A program made the position numbers and the translations under genes. This document shows positions 29,910 through 41,202 of a DNA stretch of 64,000 nucleotides, in pieces. The notes under the pieces are model-generated. The model worked only from the letters and a program-made list of their open reading frames with translations. It did not search any database and had not been told where the DNA came from. How positions within the stretch are numbered: position 1 is the first letter of the stretch; each line of letters begins with the position of its first letter. The stretch is from Fistulifera solaris (taxonomy: Eukaryota; Bacillariophyta; Bacillariophyceae; Naviculales; Stauroneidaceae): positions 248,001 to 312,000 of the forward strand of contig AP026133.1 of the NCBI GenBank assembly GCA_030295235.1, given 5' to 3'.

Positions 29910-32206
29910 CTAAAGGAATTCTCCGATAGATTCGGCGCTGCTTCGATTTTCGTGTCGTCGACCCATCAAGTCCTGTAGCCGCATTCGTCCTTCGAAAATG
30001 TTATCCCACGCACGTTTCAACCTTTTGGTGACTTGAATAGGGTCTTGTACAATTTCTGTTGGTGCATCTTCCGAAAAGGTAACCAATTTCAAATCTTCCA
30101 GATCGTTCAGCGCGGCATCGATATTGACGGGAATCTCGCGATCGTCTCCCTTCCTAAGAAGATCATTTACTTGGCAACTACCTTCCCGGACCAGTTGAGA
30201 TCGTGACAAAGTTGCCGGTTCAGCCGTGCTTTTCGATAGCCGACACAGCCACTCGTGAACCAGTGCCGCCCGGGAGGCTCTTTGTGACCCGGCTTCCGTT
30301 GCGAGATACTTGAGAGCTCCACTGTTGCGATGAGAAATCTTGGAAGTCAAGAATGTTTTGACCAATAAGTTGTATCGGGCTAGCTTGTTCGAGTAACGCA
30401 AAACGGTCCGCAGCAACCAAAGGGAAACTGAGACGACCGCCAGCAAGTCCAACTTGGGACTATCGAACCGTTCGCGAACCAATCACCAATAGAAACGTCA
30501 ACACGCTGACAAAATCAAAGACGAAAGCATCGGCAGGACGGAACACCAGTTTTGTCTTTGGCAGCACGGCAGGAACATTCGCCATGGGAACTCCTTCAAA
30601 ATTGCGGATTTCGAGAGGCATCTTCATTTTGCCTTTCTTCCCAGAGTTTGGTTTGGGCGGTAGCGCGCCTTCGATATCGAACATATCAGCTATTTCGTAA
30701 ACAATATTGGGGCCGGATGACGAGTGGCTGCTTCTTCTCTTCGTCGGACAGAGGTCGCCATATCACCACTACTTCTTCGTACGTCGGCTCGACAATTTCT
30801 GATTTGGAGATTAGTGTACGGAATAGCTTGTCGCCGACCACTTCGAGTAAATATATTGACAAGATTGCTGATTGTGGCACGCTCCAATACCTGCATAGGA
30901 GGCCTTGTCAAGTTCGGCCCCAGAGTCCCCACATCGTAGGCACACCGGAAATCCGGTCGAGCCAGTGAAGATTCTTTGATTAAATTATTGATGGAAGCGG
31001 GCGAAGGACTTGCTCGAGAGAAGATCGGAGTTCGAGTATCACTGTCAAAGCTGCATTCTTCAAATGGTGCTAGGGCATCAAAGGGATCTTCGGACGTCAC
31101 AAACTCCTTTTTGAACCACCATAGCGAGTCAGCTTAAAGAACGGAGTGTTGCCACCGTTGCGCTCCTCCGAAGTTGGGACGGAAAGCTGCAAACGACGTA
31201 TTATGAACGAAGGGAGCGACTTTTGACTCGCCAATGCATCCAGTCGCTGCGACACAGAGGCAGCCACGCTTCGATAAGTCTTTTTCAGCGCCTGTGTTGA
31301 CGAATCTTCAATTTCGTCCAGACGACGTTTGACCCAAGAAGCCGATCGCTGGACGACACTGGCTTGTAGATAATCCAATTTCGGGAGGAACAATCGACCA
31401 CGAGTAATTTCGCGGGAATAGCCGCGACGATAAACTAATACTCTTCCTCCAAATAGCAACTCTTCGTGATTCCGTAGCTTTCCTTCCGTATCGAATCGTT
31501 CCGGATAAAACTCACGCGCCAAATTCTCATCCAAACCGGAGACATCCGGCACGACCGACAATCGGAGCAAGTATCCCGCATTGAGTGCTTCACACAGATC
31601 TAAATCGCGTTTTGTGAGTAACGAAAAGCCGGCATCTTCCAGACACGTGCGAGTATACTCCGGCAGCTTCTCATCTTCCACGGCACTGCCCAGTTTTTCA
31701 CATTGCATGTACGATAGTAGACGCGATTCATCGTGGGCTACAGCGTGATAAATATCATCCAGTCGCCGTAACATATAGGGAGCCTCAAAGAGTGATACAG
31801 GAAAGACGTCTATTGTTGGAGAGGGCAATTTGGAGTCGGAGTACGTTACAATGCGGCACGTAGGGCGTTCATCATCATCGTTCTTGTCCTCTTTTGATGG
31901 GTCCAATTTTACAACAATCTCGCCATTTGTTTCATCGTTCATGGATGATTCATCTTTAAAGGCTTCTTCTCCAAGAATATGTGTCAGTACTGTCGCACGT
32001 TCGATCACGGACGCGATCAATGGTTTCGAACGCTTTCGACTTTCACATGTCCTCTCGGCAAGAAAATCACGAAAGTCGTGTGGACTAAAGATGACAGATG
32101 GATATGTGGCGCGATGTATATCAACTTTCTTTGGGTAGCGTAATGTGAAACCTTCGATACTCGTGAGGCTCAGCAATAAAAGCGTTGGTAGCATGCACCT
32201 GACCAT
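29910..32206 (-). CDS. DUF3754 (TMEM143-like) protein, probably plastid-targeted
   Basis: ATG 32206 (MVRCMLPTLLLLSLTSIEGF) to the stop at 29910, about 764 residues after four single-base breaks. The start was chosen because it gives a signal peptide followed by EG|F, the cleavage context of diatom plastid precursors; an ATG at 32284 is in frame upstream. A DUF3754-like core: VVGDKLFRTLISKSEIVEP, PLEIRNFEGVPMANVPAVLP, a hydrophobic stretch FVFDFVSVLTFLLVI, then ARYNLLVKTFLTSKISHRN with the GAL-YLATEAGSQRASRAALV region. Function in plants and animals is poorly defined. Breaks: T5 31108-31112 (one more needed), near 30849 (one fewer), G4 30709-30712 (one fewer), near 30479 (one fewer). Confidence 0.7.
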
Positions 32207-33694
32207 CGCCAAACTGGAGTTACCCTCCGCATTGCGAACACGGGGGAGTGTTCGTTTCCTTGTTCGATAGTGAATTGCGTTCATTGTTCAAACACAATTG
32301 TTTTGTTTTCAAGTAACGGTGATGTATCTTCTATTCGCTTGCTGGGAGGCAGGGTACAAGAGGTATCTTTGGCGTTCTTACCGCGAGATCTTCACGAGAG
32401 CAATGATTTCAACAAGAACAATAAAAGGAGGAAGATCGCCAACGCGCGTAGGCGACGTGGCACCATAATATTCCTGTAATTAGAGGATACCTTCCGAATT
32501 TTCTATCTTCTTCAAAGTACCAAAACCCGGTGCTTTGAAATACTACTGAAAAATGCTTCTTTGTGGTACTGGATTTGAGTAGATCTTGTTCGAGAATTAT
32601 CGTCAAGGATATCCAGGGTTTCTGCTCTTACGTGATCCAAAAGTTCAAAATTTTTTCCTCCGAGCAAGGCAATATTAGTTGCTCTTGGTGTCTCTAGATG
32701 ATTCTAGGATAGTGATGATAATTCTTCTATTGCAACTAATGAAAGAACCTAAATTTATAATTACTTTTAAAGCTTAGGAACGATGCCCCGAGTCGTCATT
32801 TTCAACGAACCATTCCTTTGCGTGCGAGGGCTTCCAAAAGACCTTGCTAAGCTTGAGTGCCAACGTGCCCACGACATTCAATGCTTATGTCAATCATTGA
32901 AAAGCCAAACAAAATGGCAAGCCAGAGTAAAGTAAATCATGCCGCGGGGAATCTAATTGTCAACGTGCAGTGTAACACTTCCAATACAATCACCCGTCCT
33001 CAGACAATACGTGGCGCGTTGATAAGGTTTCTTGAAACCGTTGTTTAGAACTCGATTGAGATCGTACATGAATACGGATGGGAGAGATGGAGATGTTTAG
33101 TTCGAGTGGGATTGGATTACTTAGCTCGTGACTGATGTCACAATTCATAATAATAGCTGAAGCTAAAGTGCCAAAACGAAAGCAAGATGGAAGCAGGTGT
33201 ATTGTCTAAAATCGAGCTACCTGGTACCATACTGAATTCTCAAGTTTGCTAAAGAAATGTGGTTTTATCGAGATGTTTGTAGTTTTTCGTTCTTTTACCA
33301 ATATTGTGTCCTTTAGCAGTTTGAAATTATGACCAATATCCTCATTTTTTACGAGAATTGAAATGATGTTCACCGCATGATACAAATGATTGTACTTCGA
33401 ATTGAGATCTTTGTGACTGTTTTGTGACTATGACCCTGATTTTGTTATGTTTGCTTGTCGCGTCTTACGTGACTCTATGAAGAAGTGTAGGGAAGGACAC
33501 CATCCCTCATCGCTCGCGTCCGCACAATGCACGCACGAAGCACGTCAGTCATGCAGCGTCAAACGTGTTGACTGTTGACAAAGCTTTTTAGGGGCGTTGA
33601 CAAGATTAGCACTTGAGCTAGAGAGTAAATTGACGACTCGACTGTACGCACAAGAACAACCAGGAACAGCACCACTTCATTGATTTCCATTACC
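32207..33694. other. Long divergent intergenic region
   Basis: About 1.5 kb between the divergent DUF3754 and Zn2Cys6 genes. Open frames are short (32857-33048 is the longest plausible one, 63 residues) and show no domain. Base composition drops toward AT-rich around 32700-32760 and 33230-33440. No RNA gene, transposon end or microsatellite was noticed. It should contain two promoters. Confidence 0.45.
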
Positions 33695-34690
33695 ATGGCT
33701 TGCACGGCTTGTCATCTCGCTAAACGCAAATGCGACAAGAAATCGCCCTGTTCTCGCTGCATCAGCAAAGGACTCGAATGTATTCCTCATATCTCCCGTC
33801 AAGGAAAAAAGAAAGTCCGGAGGATTGAAGAGAAAAAAGATGATGGCCTCGATCGTCTCCTTCTCGAGCAAGTCACCGGGACGGAACCCGTTCAGGGCCA
33901 CACGCACCACTTTGGATTGAAGTATTTGGTTCGATCTTGGATTTCGTTTGCGTTCAAACGGCGGAGTTTTCATCTTATGCAGCGGGGATGTGCGCTGGCC
34001 ATCAAAGTGGGTTTTTCGATGGATGAGATATTTTGCGAGCAGCCCAATTCACGTGAGATGGACTTTTTGAAAAACATAATTTTGGTACCCATGGAAGCGC
34101 AGCATCTGTATGTCCCCACACCGCTGCAGTGGACGGAAATTCCTGAGAGACTTTTGCGAAACACCGATACCATTGGCTCTTCAGGGAATAGAGAAGGTCG
34201 TTGGATATGGATGCGCGAAATGGTTAAGGGAGAATCGCGGTATTTAGTATCGGAAGCGTTTGAAAGAGACATTGCGCCATGGAGCTCTTTACAAAAGGCA
34301 TGGGAAGACAACCGGGGGGCCGTGATCGATTTGTTTGTCATTGCCGAAGATAAGCACAAACATACCAAGTCATTCGCTCATCAAATATCCTTATACAAAG
34401 ACCAGGTTATAAACGGAGAAGGAAATCGTCTCACTCGCACTCGCGTCAGACTTCGCTCGAAAAATGAAGGGATCCTTATGGTCGACCAAGTGACGTGCTT
34501 GGAGATCGTCAATCTCGACGTGGCGTATTTGTTTGCGGAATACGTTCGAGTCGAACCCGAGCCAATTAACGCAACACACCCCGCGAAAAACAACCGGCTC
34601 GTGAATACTGGCACATTTTTCGAGTATTTTGATTTGGACAATATCGTTTTGGATGATGACTTGGAACAAATTTTTAATTTGGTACAATAA
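33695..34690 (+). CDS. Zn2Cys6 (fungal-type) transcription factor
   Basis: 331 residues, intact, from ATG 33695. The protein opens directly with a binuclear zinc cluster, CTACHLAKRKCDKKSPCSRC followed by six residues and the last Cys: spacing C-x2-C-x6-C-x5-C-x2-C-x6-C, as in Gal4-type DNA-binding domains. A Lys-rich linker follows. The rest has a mixed alpha/beta region (RGCALAIKVGFSMDEIFCEQ, LVPMEAQHLYVPTPLQW) and an acidic C-terminus (FDLDNIVLDDDLEQIF). Such factors are abundant in fungi and also present in stramenopiles, sometimes with PAS domains; a PAS domain is possible here but not certain. It is probably a nuclear, sequence-specific regulator with unknown targets. Confidence 0.88.
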   Translation: MACTACHLAKRKCDKKSPCSRCISKGLECIPHISRQGKKKVRRIEEKKDDGLDRLLLEQVTGTEPVQGHTHHFGLKYLVRSWISFAFKRRSFHLMQRGCALAIKVGFSMDEIFCEQPNSREMDFLKNIILVPMEAQHLYVPTPLQWTEIPERLLRNTDTIGSSGNREGRWIWMREMVKGESRYLVSEAFERDIAPWSSLQKAWEDNRGAVIDLFVIAEDKHKHTKSFAHQISLYKDQVINGEGNRLTRTRVRLRSKNEGILMVDQVTCLEIVNLDVAYLFAEYVRVEPEPINATHPAKNNRLVNTGTFFEYFDLDNIVLDDDLEQIFNLVQ

Positions 34691-35678
34691 TTGACGAGTA
34701 ATCGGTCGTATCCACGACCAGATGCCAGTTCCAATGTGCCACTTGTTTATTGGCGTGGGCGCTTTGTTTAGCATAGGTACACCTTTTGCGTCCACCTCAT
34801 CGACGTTTCTTGTTTAAATTCAACAATCACCGCATCACCACTGTCACGTTAGCAGTTCTATATTGACCCAATTTGCCGATTATTATCTGTAATAACATAT
34901 TGTAGTTAAATTACCAGTCGTCAGTGGTTGTGGTGACTAGCCCTGTCACGGTTGACGTACTAGTCAGTCACGGAGCAAGCGTCAACGCAGAAGGCGCTTA
35001 CAAACTAAAATTTTCACACACAAAACGACTCCTCCTCCTCTTCCTCGTGGCGCAATGGCGGGAACTTTGCCGGACATAGGACTCTTGTCATTTCATTTAG
35101 AATCTTGTAGAACGCTAATAAAAATTACTGTAGTACGGGACTTCTATTATCCATAAGTATTTTATCCGTTGAAATATTCGTCTGATGGTTTAAGTACTAA
35201 GTAGTCTTATTCGCTTATGAATGGCCTTGAACTTCGACTCTTGCAAACGAAAATGTCATCATGTCCCGTTTCTTTCCGCTACTGCGGACTGCGGCACGAG
35301 ACTTAAGACCTACGACTGTTGATCAAAAAAAGAAATGGAGTTCCGGGACTTGGCTTTCGTGCGCGCTCCGTAATTCCTATCCGACCGCCCGCGCTTACGT
35401 GACTGCACAAACAATCGCCATTTCTGTGTAGGAAAAAGTACTGAAGTTGACATTTTCGCAGTCTCCCGCCAATAGATTTTGAAGTCACTCTAACCAATAA
35501 TGTACACGTGGTCTGGGAGTCTGGCCAACCTCTCTCCCTTGCTCCCATGTGCACAACAAAAATACGAGGCCTTGGGTCGAGCGTCGAGAGTCTCGTTCAG
35601 CCGCCGTTATTTCTCCCTCCAGCCTTTTACCATAGCTTCAAAATCCAAGAAGGCGAGATATCGATTGAAGCAATAAGC
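34691..35678. other. Intergenic region upstream of cyclin H
   Basis: About 990 bp holding the 3' end of the Zn2Cys6 gene and the promoter of cyclin H. The cyclin frame is open upstream to 35508, but that part aligns with nothing familiar. A CTCCTCCTC run occurs at 35027-35044. No RNA gene seen. Confidence 0.4.
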
Positions 35679-37082
35679 ATGGACTTTGACCGATCATCTC
35701 AAGCAAAGTCATGGCTTTTCGATGAGCAATCATTACAAGCCTGTCGAGCACAATCGACGGCTCCTCATGAGGTCGACGTGAGAAAGCCGAGAGTCAAGAC
35801 TGTTCGAAAATTTGCTTCAGGATTTCATCGATCGTCAGTCTCTCAACGTTCCAATCCATGCACAGACAATCTACTGGATCCCGAAGCACAAGAGAGTCTT
35901 GTTCGTTTCCACGCTCATCAGATGCAGACTCTGGTAGGGCCAACCGCACTTCTCCCCGAGCTGAGGACAAGTATCACGGTGCTCTCGACGGCGATAATGC
36001 TCTTCCGCCGTTTTTACCTTTCAAATTCTATTCTCTACTTCAATCCTCGAAAGATGGCCGCCGCTTGTGCCTTCTTTGCTGCTAAATCAGAGGAGGAAAA
36101 GATCGAGGTAAGCCACCAACCATGGTCGTGTGGAGACGAATGAGTCCCTTGGACAAAATGGCGCGAAAATTTATTTTCCGTTGTCAGCGCGTCTGTCACA
36201 AAATGAGTCTATAATCGTTGGACATCACGTTTTCTTCATACGATGCTCGCTTTCGTTGTACCAACGTGTATCGCCAAATTGAGTCTTTTCTGTGATTGTG
36301 ACGCAAATTGTCGGAACGTTGGCCTCATCTTTTTTCGTTCTGCCACTTTAGATTGGGCTCGTTTCCCATGCCACCAATGTGGTGCATTCGAAAGTCCAAC
36401 ACGCCCCTCTCTGTCGAAATGAACTCCGGGGAGTTTCCGTCTTTGACATTCAAGACTACGAGAAGCTCCTAATGGAGGGAACGAACTACGAATTCAGGTG
36501 TCACCATCCGTTTTCGGCAATGCACGCCTTGGCGATTGATTATACCAATTTTTCGGCCAAAAGGGCATTTTCATCGACGTGGACGACATTTTAGAACGGG
36601 CTTCGGCTGTCGTACAACGGGCTCTCGTCTTTTCGGATGCGAACTTTCTGTTTGCCCCCGGCCACGTGGGCTTTGCTGCCGTAGCCATCGCGCTGGGAGC
36701 CACTCCAAGAAACAGCGGATCGATCGGAGACGGGTTAAATACATATTTGCTGGACCGATTCGCGTGCAAGGCCCAGTCTGAGCTCGACGATTTTGAGGCC
36801 GCAGTCAGCCGTATCATTCAATGTCTTTTCCGATGCAAGCACATGGATTTGACATCAACAGTCGATGCCCACGAGGTGGCACAGCGTGCGGAAGAAATGA
36901 AATTTTTGTTACGCAAAGTTTCATCCATTCGCATGCATCTGTTCCGCCGACAACAGCCGGCTCCCATTTCTCCCACGAGAAAGAGATCTTGGGTGGAAGA
37001 AGAATTCTATCCACCTGGAGGCAACAACAAACGCATGTACAGCCAGGGAGTATCCGCCAAAGTGACCCCAGTTTGCCATTGA
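35679..37082 (+). CDS. CCNH: Cyclin H (CAK/TFIIH subunit)
   Basis: Exons 35679-36107 and 36352-37082, intron 244 bp (GT 36108, AG 36351); about 386 residues with one break. The start MDFDRSSQAKSWLF parallels the short lead of cyclin H (SSQKRHWTF). First cyclin fold: ALLPELRTSITVLSTAIMLF, RFYLSNSILYFNPRKMAAAC, FFAAKSEEEKIE. Second fold: YEFRCHHPFSAMHALAIDY, DDILERASAVVQRALVFSD, LFAPGHVGFAAVAIALG. Cyclin H with CDK7 and MAT1 forms the CDK-activating kinase, which phosphorylates the RNA polymerase II tail within TFIIH. A frame break lies at the T5 run 36549-36553, where six T would keep frame. The C-terminus has a basic region (RKRSWVEEEFYPPG). Confidence 0.87.
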
Positions 37083-37558
37083 TATCTCTCTTCTGATTGT
37101 AATTAATCTATCGCTTAAGCTAAAATCACGATCTACCATTGAATACAATACGTCGGATTCTAAATCACTTGTATAATTTGAGTCGCCCCAAGGACCAAGT
37201 TAGAGGTCCAGCTACGTTCGATTGGCCATGGGTGCTAAATAGAAGAAACTTTCTCTTTTTACTTTGTAGTTTAAAAACCTTGCAGCTATGAGTTACTCCC
37301 AGAGCTGTTCAAGCTCATGACCATAGACGAGACGAAATCGGCCACGTACGGCACACGAGTACATAACAAGCCTGAGTAGAAAATGCGAACCTTTCCCCAT
37401 TCTTTTTCCTTTCTCGCTTTTTTTTTTCGCCGTCTTTTCATCCTACTTCATTATTTATTTCCCTTCATCCTTTCATTTCTTGTAATTTGTCATCGAGGAC
37501 TCTTCTTTTTAAAAACCAAGTGGTTACTTTCTTTTCTTACAGAAAGAAACGTATAGAG
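37083..37558. other. Intergenic / 5' UTR of lactate permease
   Basis: 476 bp, with a T/C-rich tract (37395-37480) and a TTACAG splice-acceptor-like site at 37538-37543 just before the ATG at 37559, so a 5' UTR intron is possible. No gene seen. Confidence 0.4.
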
Positions 37559-39550
37559 ATGAGCGACATTGTTTACAACTGCGTCGATCCCGACGGAGGC
37601 ATCCGTTGCGCCGAATCTTGCGTCTCCTTAGATGCCTGCAACGATTGCAATTGTGCTTTTTTGGATTTAAGTGACACCGGAGGTCCCTGGGGTGACTTTA
37701 TGGATGTTTTCTTTTGCTTATTCCCTATTATTGTTTTAGTGATCACGGTGACCGTCCCTCGATTCATGTTGCCCACGACCGTGTCACTGCCTCTGGCGGC
37801 CTTTCTCATGTTCTTGGTCCGTCTTGCTTACTTGGGCAGTGATCCGTTGTTAACAACGGCTTCGGTAATATTGGGACTCCTCGAGGCACTCACACCGCTC
37901 TCGATCATGGCCGGAGCGATTTGTCTCTTTGAAACGATGGAATCGACTCTGTGTTTGCCCTTTATGATGCGCGAGATTGAAGCACTGACCGAAGGTCATC
38001 CCATTGCCGAACTGATGCTCATTTTCGCCTTTGCCTATTTGGTGGAAGGTGCGTCGGGATTTGGAACACCGGCCGCGCTTTCGGCTCCCATGCTGGTACG
38101 GAGACATTACCCCGCCGTCGAATCGGTGGTCGTCGTGCTCATCTTTAATACATTCGCGACCGTATGGGGCGCGGTGGGGACACCTGTATGGTTTGGTTTT
38201 CAAAGTCTCGAAGACGGTATCAGCTCCGCTACCTTTGACGAACTGCTCTTGACCATTTCCTCCAAAGCGGCCGTCGCCTTGGCGGCATCCGCGCTGGTAT
38301 TGATGCCACTCATCTTGACTATTCTGGTACCCTGGCAGCACGTCCTGTCCAATATTCTATTCGTCTATTTGTCGTTGCTCAGTACCATTGGCCCGTCTGT
38401 GGCGTTGGCGCATATCAATTACGAATTTCCGTCCTTGATCGGTGGCATTGTCGGTTGCATGCTGTCCGCCATCTTGGTCAAGTACAAAGTTGGCATGACG
38501 CATATGGACCATAGTGTGGCGGAAGAACAAGAAATTTCCTTTACACCGAACCCCGAAGCCGCCGAAGATACCAGCAACGCTGGCGAAGAAGTTACCGGTA
38601 CCGGTAACGGCGAATCAAAAGGAACGGAGACAGAAAATGTTGCTCCAGAGAATGCCGAAGGTTTACACTGCGAGAAAACAAAGAAATTGATGCAACGCCA
38701 GTTGTCACGCCGGGAGGAAACGGCGAGCTTCCATGATTCACTGGGACCTCGTAAGACGTATCAAGAAGGATATTTGACCGATGTATTTTTACGCACCTTC
38801 CCTTTATGGGGCGTGGTGCTATTATTGATTGCCACCCGCGTTGAACAATTTGGTATCAAGGAGCATCTTATTTCGACGGAAAAGTACTTCTCGATTCATT
38901 TTGGGACACTAGGAACTTTCCGACTTTCCACGAGCGTGGTCTTTGAGTTTCGTGACATTATGACGTATCCGAATTTGAACTGGAACTACGAATTATTTTA
39001 TGTGCCCTTTATCCTCCCCTTCATACTGATATCCTTGCTAACCATGCTCATCTTCCGGAAGGATTTGACCAGTCGACCTAGAGACATTGCATTCGTGGTT
39101 TTGGATCGATTGAAAACTCCGGCCATTGCATTGTTTGGAGCATTGGTACTGGTCCAGTTGATGATTCAAATGGAGGAAGTGGCACCAGCATTTATTCTCG
39201 GTACCGTCTTGTCCGATTGGTTCCAAGAGGCGTTTGTTGTCATTTCACCACTCCTCGGTGCCCTCGGTTCCTTCTTTTCCGGTTCCACGACGGTCTCGAA
39301 TTTAACGTTCGGATCCATCCAACGCATCGCCGCCGAATCGATCGGTACCAGTTCGACGACCATGTTGGCCCTACAGGCGGTGGGCGGTTCCGCCGGCAAT
39401 GGTATATGCCTTAACAACATCATTTCGGCCTGTGCTGTTGTGGGTTTGAATATCGGTGAAGGGCAGCTTCTGTTGCGAACTTACAAGTATGTATTTGCGA
39501 CTACGACCATTTCGACGGCCATCATGCTGGCGTTCTTTTTCCGTTTTTGA
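37559..39550 (+). CDS. L-lactate permease family (LctP) transporter
   Basis: 663 residues, intact, from ATG 37559 (MSDIVYNCVDPDGG). The frame opens upstream, but only at a TTG. It is a multi-pass membrane protein of the lactate/glycolate permease family: ALTPLSIMAGAICLFETME, AYLVEGASGFGTPAALSAPM, NTFATVWGAVGTPVWFGFQ, and a C-terminal SPLLGALGSFFSGSTTVSN with QAVGGSAGNGICLNNIISAC. The GSxTVSN and GxGNG motifs are family hallmarks. It imports lactate, and in bacteria glycolate, with protons. Oddities: a Cys-rich N-terminus of about 45 residues (seven Cys) and an acidic loop of about 100 residues near 330-430; bacterial members run about 530-560 residues. It is a bacterial-type family in a eukaryotic context, so ancient transfer is possible. 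The role may be uptake or recycling of lactate or photorespiratory glycolate; inference. Confidence 0.9.
   Translation: MSDIVYNCVDPDGGIRCAESCVSLDACNDCNCAFLDLSDTGGPWGDFMDVFFCLFPIIVLVITVTVPRFMLPTTVSLPLAAFLMFLVRLAYLGSDPLLTTASVILGLLEALTPLSIMAGAICLFETMESTLCLPFMMREIEALTEGHPIAELMLIFAFAYLVEGASGFGTPAALSAPMLVRRHYPAVESVVVVLIFNTFATVWGAVGTPVWFGFQSLEDGISSATFDELLLTISSKAAVALAASALVLMPLILTILVPWQHVLSNILFVYLSLLSTIGPSVALAHINYEFPSLIGGIVGCMLSAILVKYKVGMTHMDHSVAEEQEISFTPNPEAAEDTSNAGEEVTGTGNGESKGTETENVAPENAEGLHCEKTKKLMQRQLSRREETASFHDSLGPRKTYQEGYLTDVFLRTFPLWGVVLLLIATRVEQFGIKEHLISTEKYFSIHFGTLGTFRLSTSVVFEFRDIMTYPNLNWNYELFYVPFILPFILISLLTMLIFRKDLTSRPRDIAFVVLDRLKTPAIALFGALVLVQLMIQMEEVAPAFILGTVLSDWFQEAFVVISPLLGALGSFFSGSTTVSNLTFGSIQRIAAESIGTSSTTMLALQAVGGSAGNGICLNNIISACAVVGLNIGEGQLLLRTYKYVFATTTISTAIMLAFFFRF
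38591..38608 (+). repeat. 18-bp perfect palindrome in lactate permease CDS
   Basis: GTTACCGGTACCGGTAAC reads the same on both strands and lies in the part coding for the acidic cytoplasmic loop (VTGTGN). It is built on the same GGTACC core as the element at 18290-18311. Confidence 0.85.
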
Positions 39551-39931
39551 GGTTAACGACAATATGAATTTGACATATCACATGTAAATATTATAAGATA
39601 TCGCTTTCCATAAATCGGAAAAATAAGAATGTTTGGCGACGAAAAGACTAACCATACACCAATATTTAGCTCATGCCTTGACTAGGGACTGATAAAACGT
39701 GACTGCTAACCAGAGCCACGAGATTTTTTCCCCTCGCGCCATCAAATAATAATAAAATGCAGTCACTTTCCTTGATTCTATTTTCGTTAACGAAGGAATA
39801 GCCAAATCCGCAGGACGAGCTTTACCTTCCTATCAAGTCTCTTTCATTACTACTTCTCATCTAGAAGTGTAACGTGGCGTCGGCACCGAATGTCGCAACC
39901 TTTTTTTTAGTCATTTAGTGGCGATCACTTG
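39551..39931. other. Intergenic, no gene seen
   Basis: 381 bp between the lactate permease stop and the SLC35F start. It contains a T-rich run (39900-39909) just upstream of the next ATG. Confidence 0.4.
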
Positions 39932-41038
39932 ATGTCGTCATCATGGCATTTCTTTCGTGAGAGTGTCACCAACTTTTGGCTGCCTCGTCACGAATCACAC
40001 AACAATAAAAACAAATTGACAGCCATCGTATTGAGTCAGATAATTGCTCTCTTGGCCGCATCGACGAACGCGGCTTCGTTTACATTCGTCAACCGATGCG
40101 GTATTGCTACACAATTTGCACAAATGACGCCCATGTATTTTCTTCTTTCCTTTCAACTCTTGGCTCGCGAAAAATCGGACCACAACGAGACGATTCTTCG
40201 GATACCGTGGTGGAACTATTTCATGATATCGCTCTGTTTTGACGTCTTTCCCAATTTTCTGGTACTCCGCTCGCTGTGTTCTACCACGCTGACGAGCGTG
40301 ACATTACTCAGTGCTCTGTCGGTGCCGTCGACGATGATATTTTCCAAACTCTTGCTGCGACGGACCTTTCGACCACAACATTACTGGGGTGTGTGTTGCT
40401 GTATTATGGCGGGATGCTTAACCGTATTGTGTGATCAAGAGCATCTCGGCAATGATATTTCCTCAACGGCAGAAAAAAGCAAAAGCAGTCTGACAAAGTT
40501 CGTAGGAGATGTTCTGGTGATATCTTCTGCAATCGTGTACGGTTTAGGAGATGTCGTGGCGGAGCAAGCGGTCCAACAGTTGGATCGCCATGAATACTTG
40601 GGAATGATCGGTGTGTTTGGATTCTTTCAAAGTGTCGTGGCAGCGGCAATGTGGGAATTACCCGAAATCGAAAGGATTGTCATGTCAACCCAACCATGGG
40701 AAACCGTTTGGGTGTTACTATGGTACACGTTTTCGGTTTACTGGTATTACCGCACGTATGCCTACTTTTTGACCACTGCCGATGCTACTTTATTGAATCT
40801 CTCCGGACAAGCATCGAATGTTTGGGCTATTTTGTTTTCGGTATTCATTTATCGTTTCATACCGTCGGTATTCTTTTTCGTGGCCCTTCTTTTGGTGGTG
40901 GGTGGTGTTTTCTTATACGAAGACGGCTCGTGTTGCTGGTTTCGCTACTCTCCAGCGCGTTATCCGGAAGCGAAACCGTTGTTGACGGCAAGGAACACTG
41001 AAGCCGTCCTAGTGGATAGTAATTCTTTTTTTGAATAA
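39932..41038 (+). CDS. SLC35F-type solute transporter
   Basis: 368 residues, intact, from ATG 39932 (MSSSWHFFRESVTNF). Ten hydrophobic segments of the drug/metabolite transporter superfamily. SLC35F1/F2/F6 features: IVLSQIIALLAASTNAASFT at the first helix, DVFPNFLVLRSLCSTTLTSVTLLSALSVP (split for length: DVFPNFLVLRSL then SVTLLSALSVPSTMIFSKL), GDVLVISSAIVYGLGDVVAE, and the final helix SVFFFVALLLVVGGVFLYE. Relatives carry nucleobase-like or vitamin-like cargo (e.g. SLC35F2 and queuosine), but the substrate cannot be assigned. No signal peptide. The C-terminus is hydrophilic with acidic end residues. Confidence 0.85.
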   Translation: MSSSWHFFRESVTNFWLPRHESHNNKNKLTAIVLSQIIALLAASTNAASFTFVNRCGIATQFAQMTPMYFLLSFQLLAREKSDHNETILRIPWWNYFMISLCFDVFPNFLVLRSLCSTTLTSVTLLSALSVPSTMIFSKLLLRRTFRPQHYWGVCCCIMAGCLTVLCDQEHLGNDISSTAEKSKSSLTKFVGDVLVISSAIVYGLGDVVAEQAVQQLDRHEYLGMIGVFGFFQSVVAAAMWELPEIERIVMSTQPWETVWVLLWYTFSVYWYYRTYAYFLTTADATLLNLSGQASNVWAILFSVFIYRFIPSVFFFVALLLVVGGVFLYEDGSCCWFRYSPARYPEAKPLLTARNTEAVLVDSNSFFE

Positions 41039-41202
41039 TCGAAGAGAAGTAATCAAAAGATCATTTCCGCGCCGATGATAATGTTAAGGCTATTTTCTTC
41101 CTGTTATTATAGTTAATTGCGCTGGGTATAATGGTTGAGTATTTCAATCGCTCGCTCGATCGATCGTTCGTTCTCATTTTGAAAAGACGATGAATCTTTC
41201 GT

